A DNA stretch of 64,000 nt from Anaeramoeba ignava (taxonomy: Eukaryota; Metamonada; Anaeramoebidae). Numbering within the stretch: the stretch's first letter is position 1; each line of letters opens with the position of its first letter. Below are positions 23,001-32,881 of this stretch, piece by piece. The stretch lies in contig JAPDFW010000011.1 in assembly GCA_028826165.1 (NCBI GenBank), forward strand, positions 685,001 to 749,000. Direction: 5' to 3'. The notes under the pieces are model-generated. The model did no database searches and was not told the origin of the DNA. It worked only from the letters and a program-made list of their open reading frames with translations. The position numbers and the translations under genes were made by a program.

Positions 23001-24426
23001 TTATTCCAATTCATTTGAATTGGTCAAATTATTAATTGAAAATGGAGCTGAAGTTGATTGCAAAACAAATACCCAAGAAACACCTTTGCATAACATTTGC
23101 ACAAGGAAAAATGCAATTAAAATCATTAAATATCTCGTTTCAAAAGGTGCTAATGTCAATGCCAAAACAATCAATGACGAAACTCCTTTGTATTTGGCTT
23201 GTCAATTTCAAAAAAATCAAGATTTATTGGAAATTGTTGAATTTTTAATTTCAAAAGGAGCAGATGTCAATGTCCCAACAAATTATCAAAAAGACACATG
23301 TTTGCATTTATTATGCGAAATGAAAAACAACAGTTTGTTGGAAGTTGCTAAATTACTCATTTCAAAAGGAGGAGCAGATGTTAATGCCAAGACTAGTCAC
23401 AATAAAACACCTTTACATCTTAGTTGTGATTATCGGCAACCATTGGATGTTATTGAATATCTCATTTCACAAGGAGCAGATGTCAATGCCAAAACTGTTG
23501 ACAATGATACACCTTTACATCTTGCTTGTGATTTTCAACAAACAATAGAGGCTATTGAATATCTAATTTCAAAAGGAGCAGATGTCAATGCCAAAAATTC
23601 TTTTGATGAAACTCCACTTTCATTATCAATTAAAACACCAAATGAAGATGTAATTAAGGTTTTGTTAATGAATGACGCTAAAATTTGGAATATTAATGAA
23701 AAAATTTCAAATTCCAAAATATTTGAAAGTTTGTTAAGTCAAATTTATTCCATAAATCAAGATATGATCAAAATTTTAAATTCAAATGAAAATTTTTCTG
23801 ACTTCCAAATTGAATGCAAAAATTCTTTTATTTTCCTAGTTCATAAATTAATTATTTTATCAAGATTTGATAATAACGAAATGATTCTAAAAAAATTTAT
23901 TAATATTTGCAAAGAAAAACCAAAAGAAAATGTCAAATTTTCTTTGAATTTTCTTTACACTGGATTTTTTGAAGAAAATTATGAAGAAAATGATAATGAA
24001 ATTTATAAAGAAATTTTCAATGAAATTGGATTGGATTCAAAATGGATTGAATCTAAAAAAGGGAGAAAAGGAATAATAAAAGATTTTGACAAATTATATA
24101 AACAAGAATCAACCAAAGATTTTACAATAATTATTTCAAATGAAAACGAAGAAGAAAAAGAAATTAAAGTTCATAAATTAATTTTAATAATAAGAAGCGA
24201 TCTATTTAAAGGAATGTTTTTAAATGTTAAAGATTTCTCAAATCAGGTTCATGATTATTCAAGAAAATCATTTGAAACTTTGAATCAATTAATTTATTTT
24301 ATTTATCATGATGAATTCGAAGAAAATAAAATAAATGATAAAATGATTGAAGAATTTGCAGATGTTAAAGATTATTATCAATTGAATCCAAATTCAATAA
24401 TTGATTTAATTTTAGAAGATATTTGA
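20005..24426 (+). CDS. large ankyrin-repeat protein with C-terminal tandem BTB
   Basis: Uninterrupted 1473-residue frame. Residues ~5-1225 are about 33 ankyrin repeats (TPLHLxCQ...xxEIIKFLIENGADVNAK) with unusually uniform units. Residues ~1260-1325 (DFQIECKNSFIFLVHKLII) and ~1370-1470 (DFTIIISNENEEEKEIKVHKLILIIRSDLFKGMF) are two BTB-like halves, the first degenerate, in the same arrangement as in the RCC1-BTB family, including the terminal DYYQLNPNSIIDLI motif. The N-terminus MGQSES fits the MGxxxS myristoylation pattern, so membrane association is possible. Likely a scaffold or adaptor with ankyrin repeats for partner binding; partner unknown. Over 4.4 kb without an indel makes it a useful control for base-call quality here. 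Confidence 0.92.
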   Translation: MGQSESIQKLFIACKNNSFQEIKFLIQKKVNVNAKNIYEQTPLHLICQNINENSFKIIKFLIQNKADVNAKNIYEQTILHLICQNINENSFKIIKFLIENKIDINVKDYKKQIALHLICQNINEISFQIIQILIENNSKINSKTKNKQSPLHLVCQNINEKSLQIIKFLIENGADVNAKSKNQETPLHLICQKENINEISFQIIKFFIENGADVNAKNKTNKETILHLIYQNPNQITFEIIKFLIGKGADVNAKTKNDETFLHLVCKNQKQNEDVFQIIKFLIEKGADINAKIYEGEQTPFHYACQNPYLSFQIIKFLVENGADINAKTEENRETPFHSACQCQNKESFEIIKFLVENGADINAKRTDFQETPLNLVCQFQESEKSIDIIKFLIENGSKINSKTIYKQSLLHLACQNQNKNSFEIIKFLIEKKFSVNSQETSEQKTPLHFACLYQIRNEESFEIIKFLVENGADVNAKTNDDQTPLHIICRCQAQKNSIEIVKFLVENGADVNVKTKFDNSTPLHLFCQSEFNENSLEIIKFLVEKEADINIKTGFGLTALFLICQNINKYSIEIIKFLVEKGAEINAKTHEQETPLHYACQFQKQEHSMEIIKFLIENGADINAKSHISKAPLHIACQGQKETSIEIIQYLILKGADINIKDYSQETALHLVCQNQNQNSFEIIKFLIEKGAEINDTNSYSQETPLHIACKYQNENLFPIIQFLFEKKANINAKTKYTLETPLHLVCQKEKNKDLDQIIKYLVSKRADIKAQLESTLETPLHFLCQKSKSIEAINYLIKKKVNINAQDSEMQTPLHKVFSSKKSKKNSFGIVKILVSQKANLNAETKYQYETPLHFACKQKNSFQIIKYLVENGASVNVLNNFHQESPLHYACQHQKSLKIVKYLISKGAIINAKSTNNQTPLHYACQHQKSIKIIKFLVENGAVINAADDRNNTPLHLVCGNIKEKSFEIITYLISKGANVNYYTNDHESPLYYICGYSNSFELVKLLIENGAEVDCKTNTQETPLHNICTRKNAIKIIKYLVSKGANVNAKTINDETPLYLACQFQKNQDLLEIVEFLISKGADVNVPTNYQKDTCLHLLCEMKNNSLLEVAKLLISKGGADVNAKTSHNKTPLHLSCDYRQPLDVIEYLISQGADVNAKTVDNDTPLHLACDFQQTIEAIEYLISKGADVNAKNSFDETPLSLSIKTPNEDVIKVLLMNDAKIWNINEKISNSKIFESLLSQIYSINQDMIKILNSNENFSDFQIECKNSFIFLVHKLIILSRFDNNEMILKKFINICKEKPKENVKFSLNFLYTGFFEENYEENDNEIYKEIFNEIGLDSKWIESKKGRKGIIKDFDKLYKQESTKDFTIIISNENEEEKEIKVHKLILIIRSDLFKGMFLNVKDFSNQVHDYSRKSFETLNQLIYFIYHDEFEENKINDKMIEEFADVKDYYQLNPNSIIDLILEDI

Positions 24427-24512
24427 TTAATTTCTCACAAATATTTTTTTAACAATTTAATTTCAATTTTCTTTTTAATTTTAATTTTCATTTTTATTTT
24501 TAATTTTGATTA

Positions 24513-26269
24513 TTATTTTAATTTTTTAATTAATAAATCCAATAAATTTGGATATGTTTGATTTAATTGAAAATAATCAATTCCAGTTTTAAGTTCATTA
24601 ATAATTTCTTGTGTAATTTGAATTTCTTCTTTAATTTGATTTGAATAAATCCAATATTCTAATATTTGAAATGATTTATTACTTAATTCACTATAATCTG
24701 TAACTTTATTTGATTTATCATTTGTTACATATAAAAACATTCCTCGATATAATTCACTTCTCATTATTAATATTAATTTAGGAAATTTATATTGTTTTTC
24801 TTTTCTTTCAATTATAAAATCTTTTTCATTTTCATTTTCATTTAAATAAATTCTTTTCATTGTTTCTTCAATTTTTTCATTGAAATTTATAATTTCTTTA
24901 ATTTCAAAATATAATTTTGGATTTATTTTGGAATTGTTTGAATAAATCATTTCAAATATTTGATTTGATTCTTTAATTGATTTTTTTGAAATAATTTCTT
25001 TAAGTTTTTCAATTTGATTTTGATTTTGATTTAATCTATATTTCAATATTAATTTATGAGCTTCAATTATTTCTCCATTTTCGGTTTTAAATGAAATATT
25101 ACAAAATTCTTTTCTTCTAAATAGTTTTATCAAATCTTCTTCAAGATTGGAAAAAGAAGAAGAAGAATAATAAAGAAATGAATTGAAATATCCACAATAA
25201 ATATGATAATTAGAAATATCTTCATTAAATATTAATTCAGGAAGTTCAATTTGGAAAGGAACTGATCGATCTAGTGGGTCTCTAGGTATTAATTGATTGT
25301 AAGAATTATCTCCAAATCCTATTAATTTTGAATTGGAAGTTAAAATTAAACTATGATTAAACCCACAAGAAAAATCAAGAATATCATTATTTCTAAATAA
25401 ATATGATTTGATTTCAGTAAATTCATAAGTATCTTCAATATACTTGCCAAGTCCATTATTTTGATAATTTCCACATGAATAAAGTTTTCTTTTTGGATTT
25501 TGATTTTGATTTTCATCTCCATCTTCAATCAACATTATTGAATGAAATTGTGCACATTGAATATCAATTATTTTCCCTTTTGGAATATTTTGGATTTTGG
25601 TTAATTTTTGGGTTGTTTCTTTTCTTGATTTTCCTAATCCAAGTTGACCATGATTATTCCAACCACATCCAAATAATTCATGATTTGAATTTAAAAGAAA
25701 AACATGATATGAGATAAATCCTGAAAATATTTTAGAAACATTTTTCATCATTAAAATTGGTTTTTCTGTTTTTATAAGTGTTTTATAATCAAAACCAAGT
25801 TGATAATTTCCATTTGAGCCAATTCCATAAACATTTTGATTTGAAGTTAATAAGTAAATTGATTGAGCAGAACAAACAATATCTTGAATTATTCTATCAT
25901 TTTTATCTTCAATTAATGATGAAATATTGATAAATTCTTTTGTTTTGATGTTGATTCCTTTGGCAAATACATTTCTTTCTGATGTTAAAATAGCTTCATT
26001 TTGATCACCAACAGTTACTTTTTGAATATTTTCTTCAATTTGGATTTTTCAGGATTTTGTTTTGAATCATTTAAATATTCTATTGCTTTTCCATTTTTAA
26101 AAAGGAAAATTGTTGAATAATAACTTGATGAAATTTGTTTAATTTGTTTTTCATTTTCATTTTCATTTTCATTTTCAAATTTAAATTGAATTGGTTTTGT
26201 TATTTTATTTGGCTCATTTTTGATAAGAATTGGAAATTGATTTGCACCAAAAAATATAATTTCATTCAT
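24513..26269 (-). CDS. RCC1-BTB protein, one frameshift
   Basis: Starts MNEIIFFGANQFPI. One A is missing near 26048 (sense CCTGAAAAATCC where paralogues have CCTGAAAAAATCC), at the same NPEK(I)QIEEN site as the indel in the 3483-5369 copy. From there the frame runs unbroken to the end: VTVGDQNEAILTSERNVFAKGINIK (shorter here than in paralogues), blades GIGSNGNYQLGFD, FGCGWNNHGQLGLG and GFGDNSYNQL, then the two-part BTB module. The last blade has a divergent IPRDPLDRSVPFQ loop. Ends LLIKKLK with no CaaX. Without the indel it would be about 585 residues. Confidence 0.83.
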
Positions 26270-26382
26270 TTTTGAAAAAGAAAAAAAATGAAAAAATGAA
26301 TTTTGGAATTTTAATTTTAATTTTAATTTTAATTTTAATTTTGATTTTAATTTTAATTTTAATTTTAATTTTAATTTTAATT

Positions 26383-26692
26383 TTAATTATTAAATTTGTT
26401 AATTAATAAATCAAATAAATTTGGATTTGTTTGATTTAATTGAAAATAATCAATTCCAATTTGAATTTCATTAATTATTTCTTGTGTAATTTGAATTTCT
26501 TCTTTAATTTGATTTGAATAAATCCAATATTCAAATATTTGAAATGATTTATTACTTAATTCACTATAATCTGTAACTTTATTAGAAGTATCATTTGTTA
26601 CAGATAAAAACATTCCTCGATATAATTCACTTCTCATTATTAATATTAATTTTGAAAATTTATATTGTTTTTCTTTTCTTTCAATTATAAAA
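26383..26692 (-). pseudogene. RCC1-BTB 3' fragment
   Basis: Only the last ~100 codons survive: FIIERKEKQYKFSKLILIMR, then ELYRGMFLSVTND...LLINKFNN. Upstream of 26692 the similarity stops in AT-rich spacer, so the propeller and the first BTB half are missing. Its break point matches that of the + strand fragment at 56290, supporting duplication of an already truncated element. Confidence 0.85.
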
Positions 26693-27646
26693 TATTTTAA
26701 TTAATTTATTTCAAAAATGGAATAAAGAATATTAAATAATTAAATTTAAAATTAATTATATTTTATATATTTTATTAACTTTATTTATTTAAAATAATAT
26801 AAAATTATTCCCAATAATTTAATAAAATTGAGAAGAAAATTGAAATATTTTAATAAATATAAATATTTAATTTTAATAATATTTAATTTGAATTTAATTT
26901 AAATTTATTTTATTTTAATTTGATATAATATTTTTATTTATTATATTAATATTTTTAATTATTTATTATTTCAATTTTAATTATAATAAAATATATTAAA
27001 AAAAGTGGAATAAATATTTTAATAAAACATAAATATTTAATTTTTAATATTAATAATTAATAATAATTTAATTTAAATTGATTTTATTTTAATTTGATTT
27101 AATGTTTTTATTTATTATATTAATATTTTTAATTATTTATTATTCCAATTTTAATTATAATAAAATATATTAAAAATAAAATTAAAAATTAAAAAATTTT
27201 AAATAAATTGAATTTAACATGATTGAATAAGATAAACTTTCTAAAAATAATTTACTAATTATTCTATTTTTGATTTTGATTATAATTTATTAATATTTAA
27301 ATATTAATTAATAATAAATTTTATTTGATTTTTTTTATTTTAATATTTTAATTAATGAATTTAAATTTAATTATTATTAATTTCTATTTTCAATTTTTAT
27401 TTTTATTTATTATATTAAAAATATTCAATTTTTCAAAATTTATTATTTTTTTTTTTTGGATTATTTTTTATTAATTAAATTTTTAATAAATATTTTAAAT
27501 TAAAATTAAATTATTTAAAATTAAATTTGTTTCTTATTTATTATTTTAAAGAAATTAATTTGATTAAAAGTAAATTAAAATTGAATTAAATTTTGAAAAA
27601 AAAAATTAAAAAAAAAAAGTTTGATTTTCTTATTATTAATTAATTT
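26693..27646. repeat. AT-rich spacer, left arm of inverted duplication
   Basis: No gene. Contains ~170-bp imperfect direct repeats (a unit with TGGAATAAATATTTTAATAA near 27006, and TTTAATTATAATAAAATATATT near 26977 and 27150). The reverse complement of these units recurs in 55.5-56.2 kb. Confidence 0.7.
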
Positions 27647-29335
27647 TTAAATGAAATAAGATTCAAATTCATCAACAACCCATGATTTATAAGAACCAGC
27701 TAAATAACTTTGAGCTTCATTTGTTCCATAAGTAATTCCATTAGGTAGATTATAACTATTACCAAAATTTGAATAACCAGGTTGTAAATTAGAATTTAAC
27801 CAAATATCATGTCCTCCACTACCAAATGTTGGACCATAACTTAAATTAGAATAAATTGCATAATTTTGTTTAATTGTAAACTTTGCAGGTATTCTATTTC
27901 CTTTATCATTTCTTAATGAAAAAATAAATGCACTTGAGTCATTAATTCCTCCTTTATTTCCATTAAATCCAACTTGAGTAAAACCTCCAAAAATAAAATT
28001 TTGTTTTGTTTTGATAATAACTAATGTTTTTCCTTTCCCATCAACTGCTTTATGCCAATTTTGAGAATTAAATCCATCTCTTTTTGCTGAAAATCCTTTT
28101 TTCATTTTAGAAAAAAAATCATTATCATTTATCCATTCTTGTAATTTCTTAACATATTCAATATCTTTAATAATTTCTGAATCTGAAAATTGAGGAAAAA
28201 TCTTTTTTAATTCAATTTCTCAAAAACAGGTTTCATATTCCCAACCTCTTTCTTCCATTTTTCTTCAATTTCAATTTTAGGTTTTTTTTTCTCAATTTCT
28301 TTCTTCCATTTATCTTCAATTTCAATTTTCATTTGTTGATTTTCTTTATCTTTCTTTTCAATTTCTTGTTTTTGTTTTTGATTTTTAGATTCAAATGATT
28401 TGATTCTTTTATCTCTTCTTTTAATTTTCTTTTCTTTATCTTTGATTTTTGTTTGATTTTCTTCATCTTGAATTTCAAAAATAGTTCTTTCAAAATTAAT
28501 TAAAAAAGAATTTGGAAGAAAAAAATCAAATTGTTTTAATTTATCAAAATCTTGTTTTGAAATTGAATCTTTATCAAATAATGAAAAAAAAGAATGAAAT
28601 AATCTTTTCTTTTCAATTCCTTTTTCTTTTTCTTTTTATTTTTCCTTAATTTTAATCTCTTATTTCTTTTTTAATCCAATTATTTAAAAATTGAAAAAAA
28701 TCAAATTGAAAAATTTCTTTTTTTTCTTGTTTAAATTGAATAAATTTGATAATTTCTTCTTTAGTTAAATTGAATAAATTTTCATTATTCTTAATTTGGG
28801 AAAAATTTTGATTTATTAATTCAAAACATTTTATTTCAATTTCATTTGAATTTAAATTTCGATTTTGGAATAAAAATTGGAAAAATTTGAATAATTAATT
28901 GAATTTAAAAATTTTTTTTTGAATAATTTCTTTCAATAAATTTAATTTAAAATAAATTGAAATTTCCAATAATTGGAGAAGATTTTCTTGATTCTCAAAA
29001 GAAATATTTCCATAATAAATATAACTCAAAATTGATTCCATTTCTTTTTTATTAAATTGATTTAGAAAAATCTTATTAAGATGATTTTGTCCTTTTAAAA
29101 ACTCATTAAAAAAAGGAGATCTTGAAGATAAAATTGATTTATGAACTTTAATTTCAAAAGGATTTGATTTATTCTCAACAAAAATTGAAAAATCTTTAAA
29201 TGAATTTTCATTTAAAAGGTTTGAATAATCTTCAATTAAATTTTTTGTTACTTTTTTTTCTAAATTTTTCATTTCATTTTCATTTTCATTTTGATTTGCA
29301 TTTTCAATTTGGTTATTATTATTATTATTATCCAT
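27647..29335 (-). pseudogene. broken BTB-TLDc gene
   Basis: A disabled paralogue of the intact gene at 53382-55028. The 5' part (MDNNNNNNQIENANQNENEN... through the BTB domain, 146 codons) ends at a frameshift near 28905, where a T run is one base longer and one C is changed. The middle (28.2-28.9 kb: BACK-like and coiled-coil region) has several shifts, and a stop splits KPVFEKLN from KKIFPQFSDSE near 28215. The last 152 codons are an open TLDc domain (GFSAKRDGFNSQNWHKAV, FIFGGFTQVGF, DSSAFIFSLRNDKG, SWVVDEFESYF). Multiple separate lesions make true decay more likely here than a single base-call error. Confidence 0.85.
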
Positions 29336-29700
29336 TTTTGTTTTTTTGTTTTTGTTTTTGTTTTTGTGTTTTTGTTTTTGTTTTTTTTGTTGTTTAAAAA
29401 TATAAAAATGAAAAATTTAAATAAAAAAAATGAATAATTTATTATTTTGAAAATTAAATAAAAATATAAAAATGAGAATAAATTTAAATTAATAATTAAT
29501 TTAATTTTCTTTTTAATTTATTATTTTTAAGTTAATTTATTAATAAATTATTATTATTTTTTAATATTAATTCAATTTAATTCAAAAAAAGATAAAATTT
29601 TATTTTAAAAATCAATTTTCAATTTAATTTTTAAATAATAAAATAAAATTAAATCATTAAATTTAAATTTTAAAAACAAATTTCCAAATTAATATTTTTT
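29336..29700. other. AT-rich spacer upstream of the BTB-TLDc pseudogene
   Basis: Begins with a run of (G)TTTTTGTTTTTG that on the sense strand is the CAAAAACAAAAACAAAA leader also found before the intact paralogue (53347-53381). The rest is AT-rich and has no gene. It matches 53000-53380 in inverse orientation. Confidence 0.7.
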
Positions 29701-30990
29701 AATTCAATTTATAAATTAAAAATAATTAAAAAATTTTAATTTCAAAAATCAATTTTCAAAATATTTAAATAATAAAATATTTAAATCTAAAACAATAAAT
29801 TATTATTTTAAATAATAAAATTAAATATTAAATTATATTTTTAAATTGATTTATAAATTAAATATTAAATTAAAATCTATTCTTATTTTTATATTTTATA
29901 TGTTAAATATTTAAATAATAAAATATTTAAATCTAAAACATTTAATTATTATTTTAAATAATAAAAATAAATATTAAATTATATTTTTAAATTAATTTAT
30001 AAATTAAATATTAAATTAAATCTATTTCCATTTTTATATTTATATGTTAAATATTTAAATAATAAAATATTTAAATTTAAAACAATAAATTATTATTTTA
30101 AACAATAAAATTAAATATTAAATTATATTTTTAAATTGATTTATAAATTAAATATTAAATTAAATCTATTCTTATTTTTTATATTTATATGTTAAATATT
30201 TTTAAATAATAAAAATATTTAAATCTAAAACAATAAATTATTATTTTAAACATAAAATTAAATATTAAATTATATTTATAAATAAATTTATAAATTAAAT
30301 ATTAAATTAAATCTATTTTCATTTTTTATATTTTAATGTTAAATATTTAAATAATAAAATATTTAAATTTAAAACAATAAATTATTATTTTAATAATAAA
30401 ATTAAATATTAAATTATATTTTTAAATTAATTTCATAAATTAAATATTAAAAACTATTAAAAGAAATTTATATGTTAAAAAAATAATAAAATTTTTAAAA
30501 ACATTTTTATTTAAAAAAATTAATCAAAAAGAGATTCTTTTTTATAAATTAAATATTAAATTAAACTTATTCTTATTTTTATATTTATATGTTAAATAAT
30601 AAAATATTTAAATAAAACTGAATTTATTTTGACAAACAACAATTAAATAATTTTTAAACTAAAAAAAAAAAAATTAAATTCAATTATTTTGGATTTTTAT
30701 ATTTTTTTGTTTAAATATTTAAACCAATAAAATATTTAAATCTAAAACATTAAATTATTTTTAATAATAAAATTAAATTATTAAATTATATTTTTAAATT
30801 AATTTATAAATTAAATATTAAATTAAATCTATTTTTATTTTTTATATTTATATGTTAAATATTTAAATAATAAAATATTTAAATTTAAAACATTAAATTA
30901 TTATTTTAATAATAAAATTAAATATTAAATTATATTTTCAAATTGATTTTTAAATTAAATATTAAAAAAAAATATAAAAGAAAAAGAAAA
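29700..30990. repeat. ~144-bp tandem repeat, inverse copy of 51.7-53.0 kb array
   Basis: Units marked by TATATGTTAAATATTTAAAT recur near 29898, 30041, 30187, 30332, 30468, 30587 and 30848, mostly 143-146 bp apart. The array is interrupted at 30507-30700 by pieces resembling the RNase MRP gene that follows. The reverse complement matches the right-hand array. Confidence 0.85.
30507..30700 (-). pseudogene. decayed partial copy of the RNase MRP RNA gene
   Basis: TTTATTTAAAAAAATTAATC followed by AAAAAGAGATTCTT (30507-30539) matches the 3' flank and 3' end of the RNA gene at 31018-31060. AAAACTGAATTTATTTTGAC, AAACAACAA and following bases (30613-30700) match 31139-31240. The segment with the conserved CR-V (AGCCCCGT on +) is missing, replaced by a piece of 144-bp repeat. 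Confidence 0.65.
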
Positions 30991-31042
30991 AAGAAAGAGA
31001 AATTTTTTTTTATAAATTTTTTATTTAAAAAAAAGAATAATC

Positions 31043-31050
31043 AAAAAAAA
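31043..31050 (-). terminator. RNA polymerase III T-run
   Basis: Eight consecutive T on the sense strand, three to four bases past the closing stem of the MRP RNA candidate. Confidence 0.6.
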
Positions 31051-31054
31051 AGAG

Positions 31055-31340
31055 ATTCTTCTAGACCGTAAGCCCCGTTGAGTCACAAGCTTTGATTCCA
31101 ACTTTATAGAAAAGAAAGAAACGAAGCAAGGCTTTCATAAAACTGATTGCTATGACAAACAACAACCCAAATAATTGAAACTCAAAAAGAAAAAAATCTT
31201 CGCATTCAATTAAATGGATATTGAAGTTTTTATCACTGGTTCTTTCAACCTCTGGTCCAGGGACTTTCGCCGATCGTTTTTTTATTGTTATTTTTTTTTT
31301 AAAGTATGTAATACGATCAAGAAAGCTGGACTAGAAGAAT
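31055..31340 (-). ncRNA. RMRP: RNase MRP RNA (strong candidate)
   Basis: A 286-bp island of higher G+C in AT-rich DNA. The two ends pair (ATTCTTCTAG at the RNA 5' end, CTAGAAGAAT at the 3' end): the P1 helix. Next TTGATCG (31319-31313) pairs with CGATC (31275-31271) across an A/T-rich loop, as the P3 domain. CR-I follows as GGCGAAAGTCCCTGGACC, close to the MRP signature GAAAGUCCCCGGACC. Near the 3' end CAACGGGGCTTACGG corresponds to CR-V (human MRP has ACACGGGGCUCA). AGTCCC of CR-I and GGGGCT of CR-V form the P4 pseudoknot. An eight-T run right after the 3' end (31050-31043) fits an RNA polymerase III terminator. MRP cleaves pre-rRNA. Alternative: RNase P RNA, less likely because of the CR-I/GGACC match. 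Confidence 0.78.
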
Positions 31341-31389
31341 GATTTTTAAAAAATTTTTTTTTTCATTTTTTTTAATTTAATTTTTTTTT

Positions 31390-32815
31390 AATTTCAATTC
31401 CAAAATCAATTTATAACATTTATATTTATAACATTTATATTTACAACATTTATATTTACAACATTTATATTTACAACATTTATATTTACAACATTTATAT
31501 TTATAACATTTATATTTATAACATTTATATTTATAACATTTATATTTACAACATTTATATTTACAAATCAATTTACAAATCAATTTACAAAATTTATATT
31601 TACAACATTTATATTTATTTAAAAATTTATATTTACAAAATTTATATTTATAACATTTATATTTATAACATTTATATTTATAACATTTATATTTATATTT
31701 TTATATTTATAACATTTATATTTACAACATTTATATTTACAACATTTATATTTATAACATTTATATTTATAACATTTATATTTATAACATTTATATTTAT
31801 AACATTTATATTTATAACATTTATATTTACAACATTTATATTTATAACATTTATATTTTTAACATTTATGTTTACAAATTTTTATATTTAAGAAACATTT
31901 ATATTTATAACATTTATATTTACAACATTTATATATTTATAACATTTATTTTTACAAACGTTTATATTTACAACATTTTATTTACAAATATTTATATTTT
32001 ACAAATGTTTACAACGTTTATATTTTACAACGTATATATTTACACAACATTTATATTTATTTTTTTATTTTTTTATAACATTTATATTTATAACATTTAT
32101 ATTTATAACATTTATATTTATAACATTTATATTTATAACATTTATATTTATAAACATTTATATTTACAACATTTATATTTACAACATTTATATTTACAAA
32201 TCAATTTTTAAATTTATAACATTTATATTTATAACATTTATATTTTAAACATTTATATTTTATAACATTTATATTTACAACATTTATATTTATAACATTT
32301 ATATTTATAACATTTATATTTATAACATTTTATATTTACAACATTTATATTTTATAAATTTATATTTATAACATTTAATTCAAAAATCCAATTTACAAAT
32401 ATTTTATATTTACAACATTTATATTTACAACATTTACATTTATAAATCAATTTACAAATCAATTTACAACATTTATATTTATAACATTTATATTTACAAT
32501 ATTTATATTTTAACATTTATATTTTAACATTTATATTTATAACATTTATATTTATAACATTTATATTTATAACATTTATATTTATAACATTTATATTTAT
32601 ATTTTTATATTTATAACATTTATATTTATAACATTTATATTTATAACATTTAAATCAATTTATAACATTTAATTCAAAAATCAATTTACAACATTTATAT
32701 TTATAACATATATATTTACAACATTTACATTTATAAATCAATTTACAAATCAATTTACAACATTTATATTTATAACATTTATATTTATAACATTTATATT
32801 TATAACATTACATTC
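31390..32815. repeat. 15-bp minisatellite AACATTTATATTTAY
   Basis: About 1.4 kb of the unit AACATTTATATTTAC / AACATTTATATTTAT with shorter inserts of AAATCAATTTACAAATCAATT. It fills the whole gap between the MRP RNA gene and the 3' end of the AATF gene. Tyr/Cys/Lys-rich open frames here are shadows of the repeat. Confidence 0.95.
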
Positions 32816-32881
32816 AAAAATAAATTTTAAATTAAAAATTAAAAATGTTTTTGTTTTGTTTTTTGTTTATTATTCTATTTA

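Noticed and set aside
29700-30990. Transposon or LTR element in the repeat-rich region
   Set aside because: No transposase, reverse transcriptase or integrase frame, no terminal repeats with target-site duplication; the structure is a tandem array.
31055-31340. tRNA, U-type snRNA or SRP RNA as identity of the G+C island
   Set aside because: No cloverleaf or B-box, none of the conserved snRNA words I know, and no SRP helix 8 motif; the MRP/P core elements explain it better.
31377-32211. Cys/Tyr/Lys-rich repeat proteins (YKCYKYKC, IYNIYIY)
   Set aside because: Translations of the 15-bp minisatellite; frame breaks wherever a unit varies.
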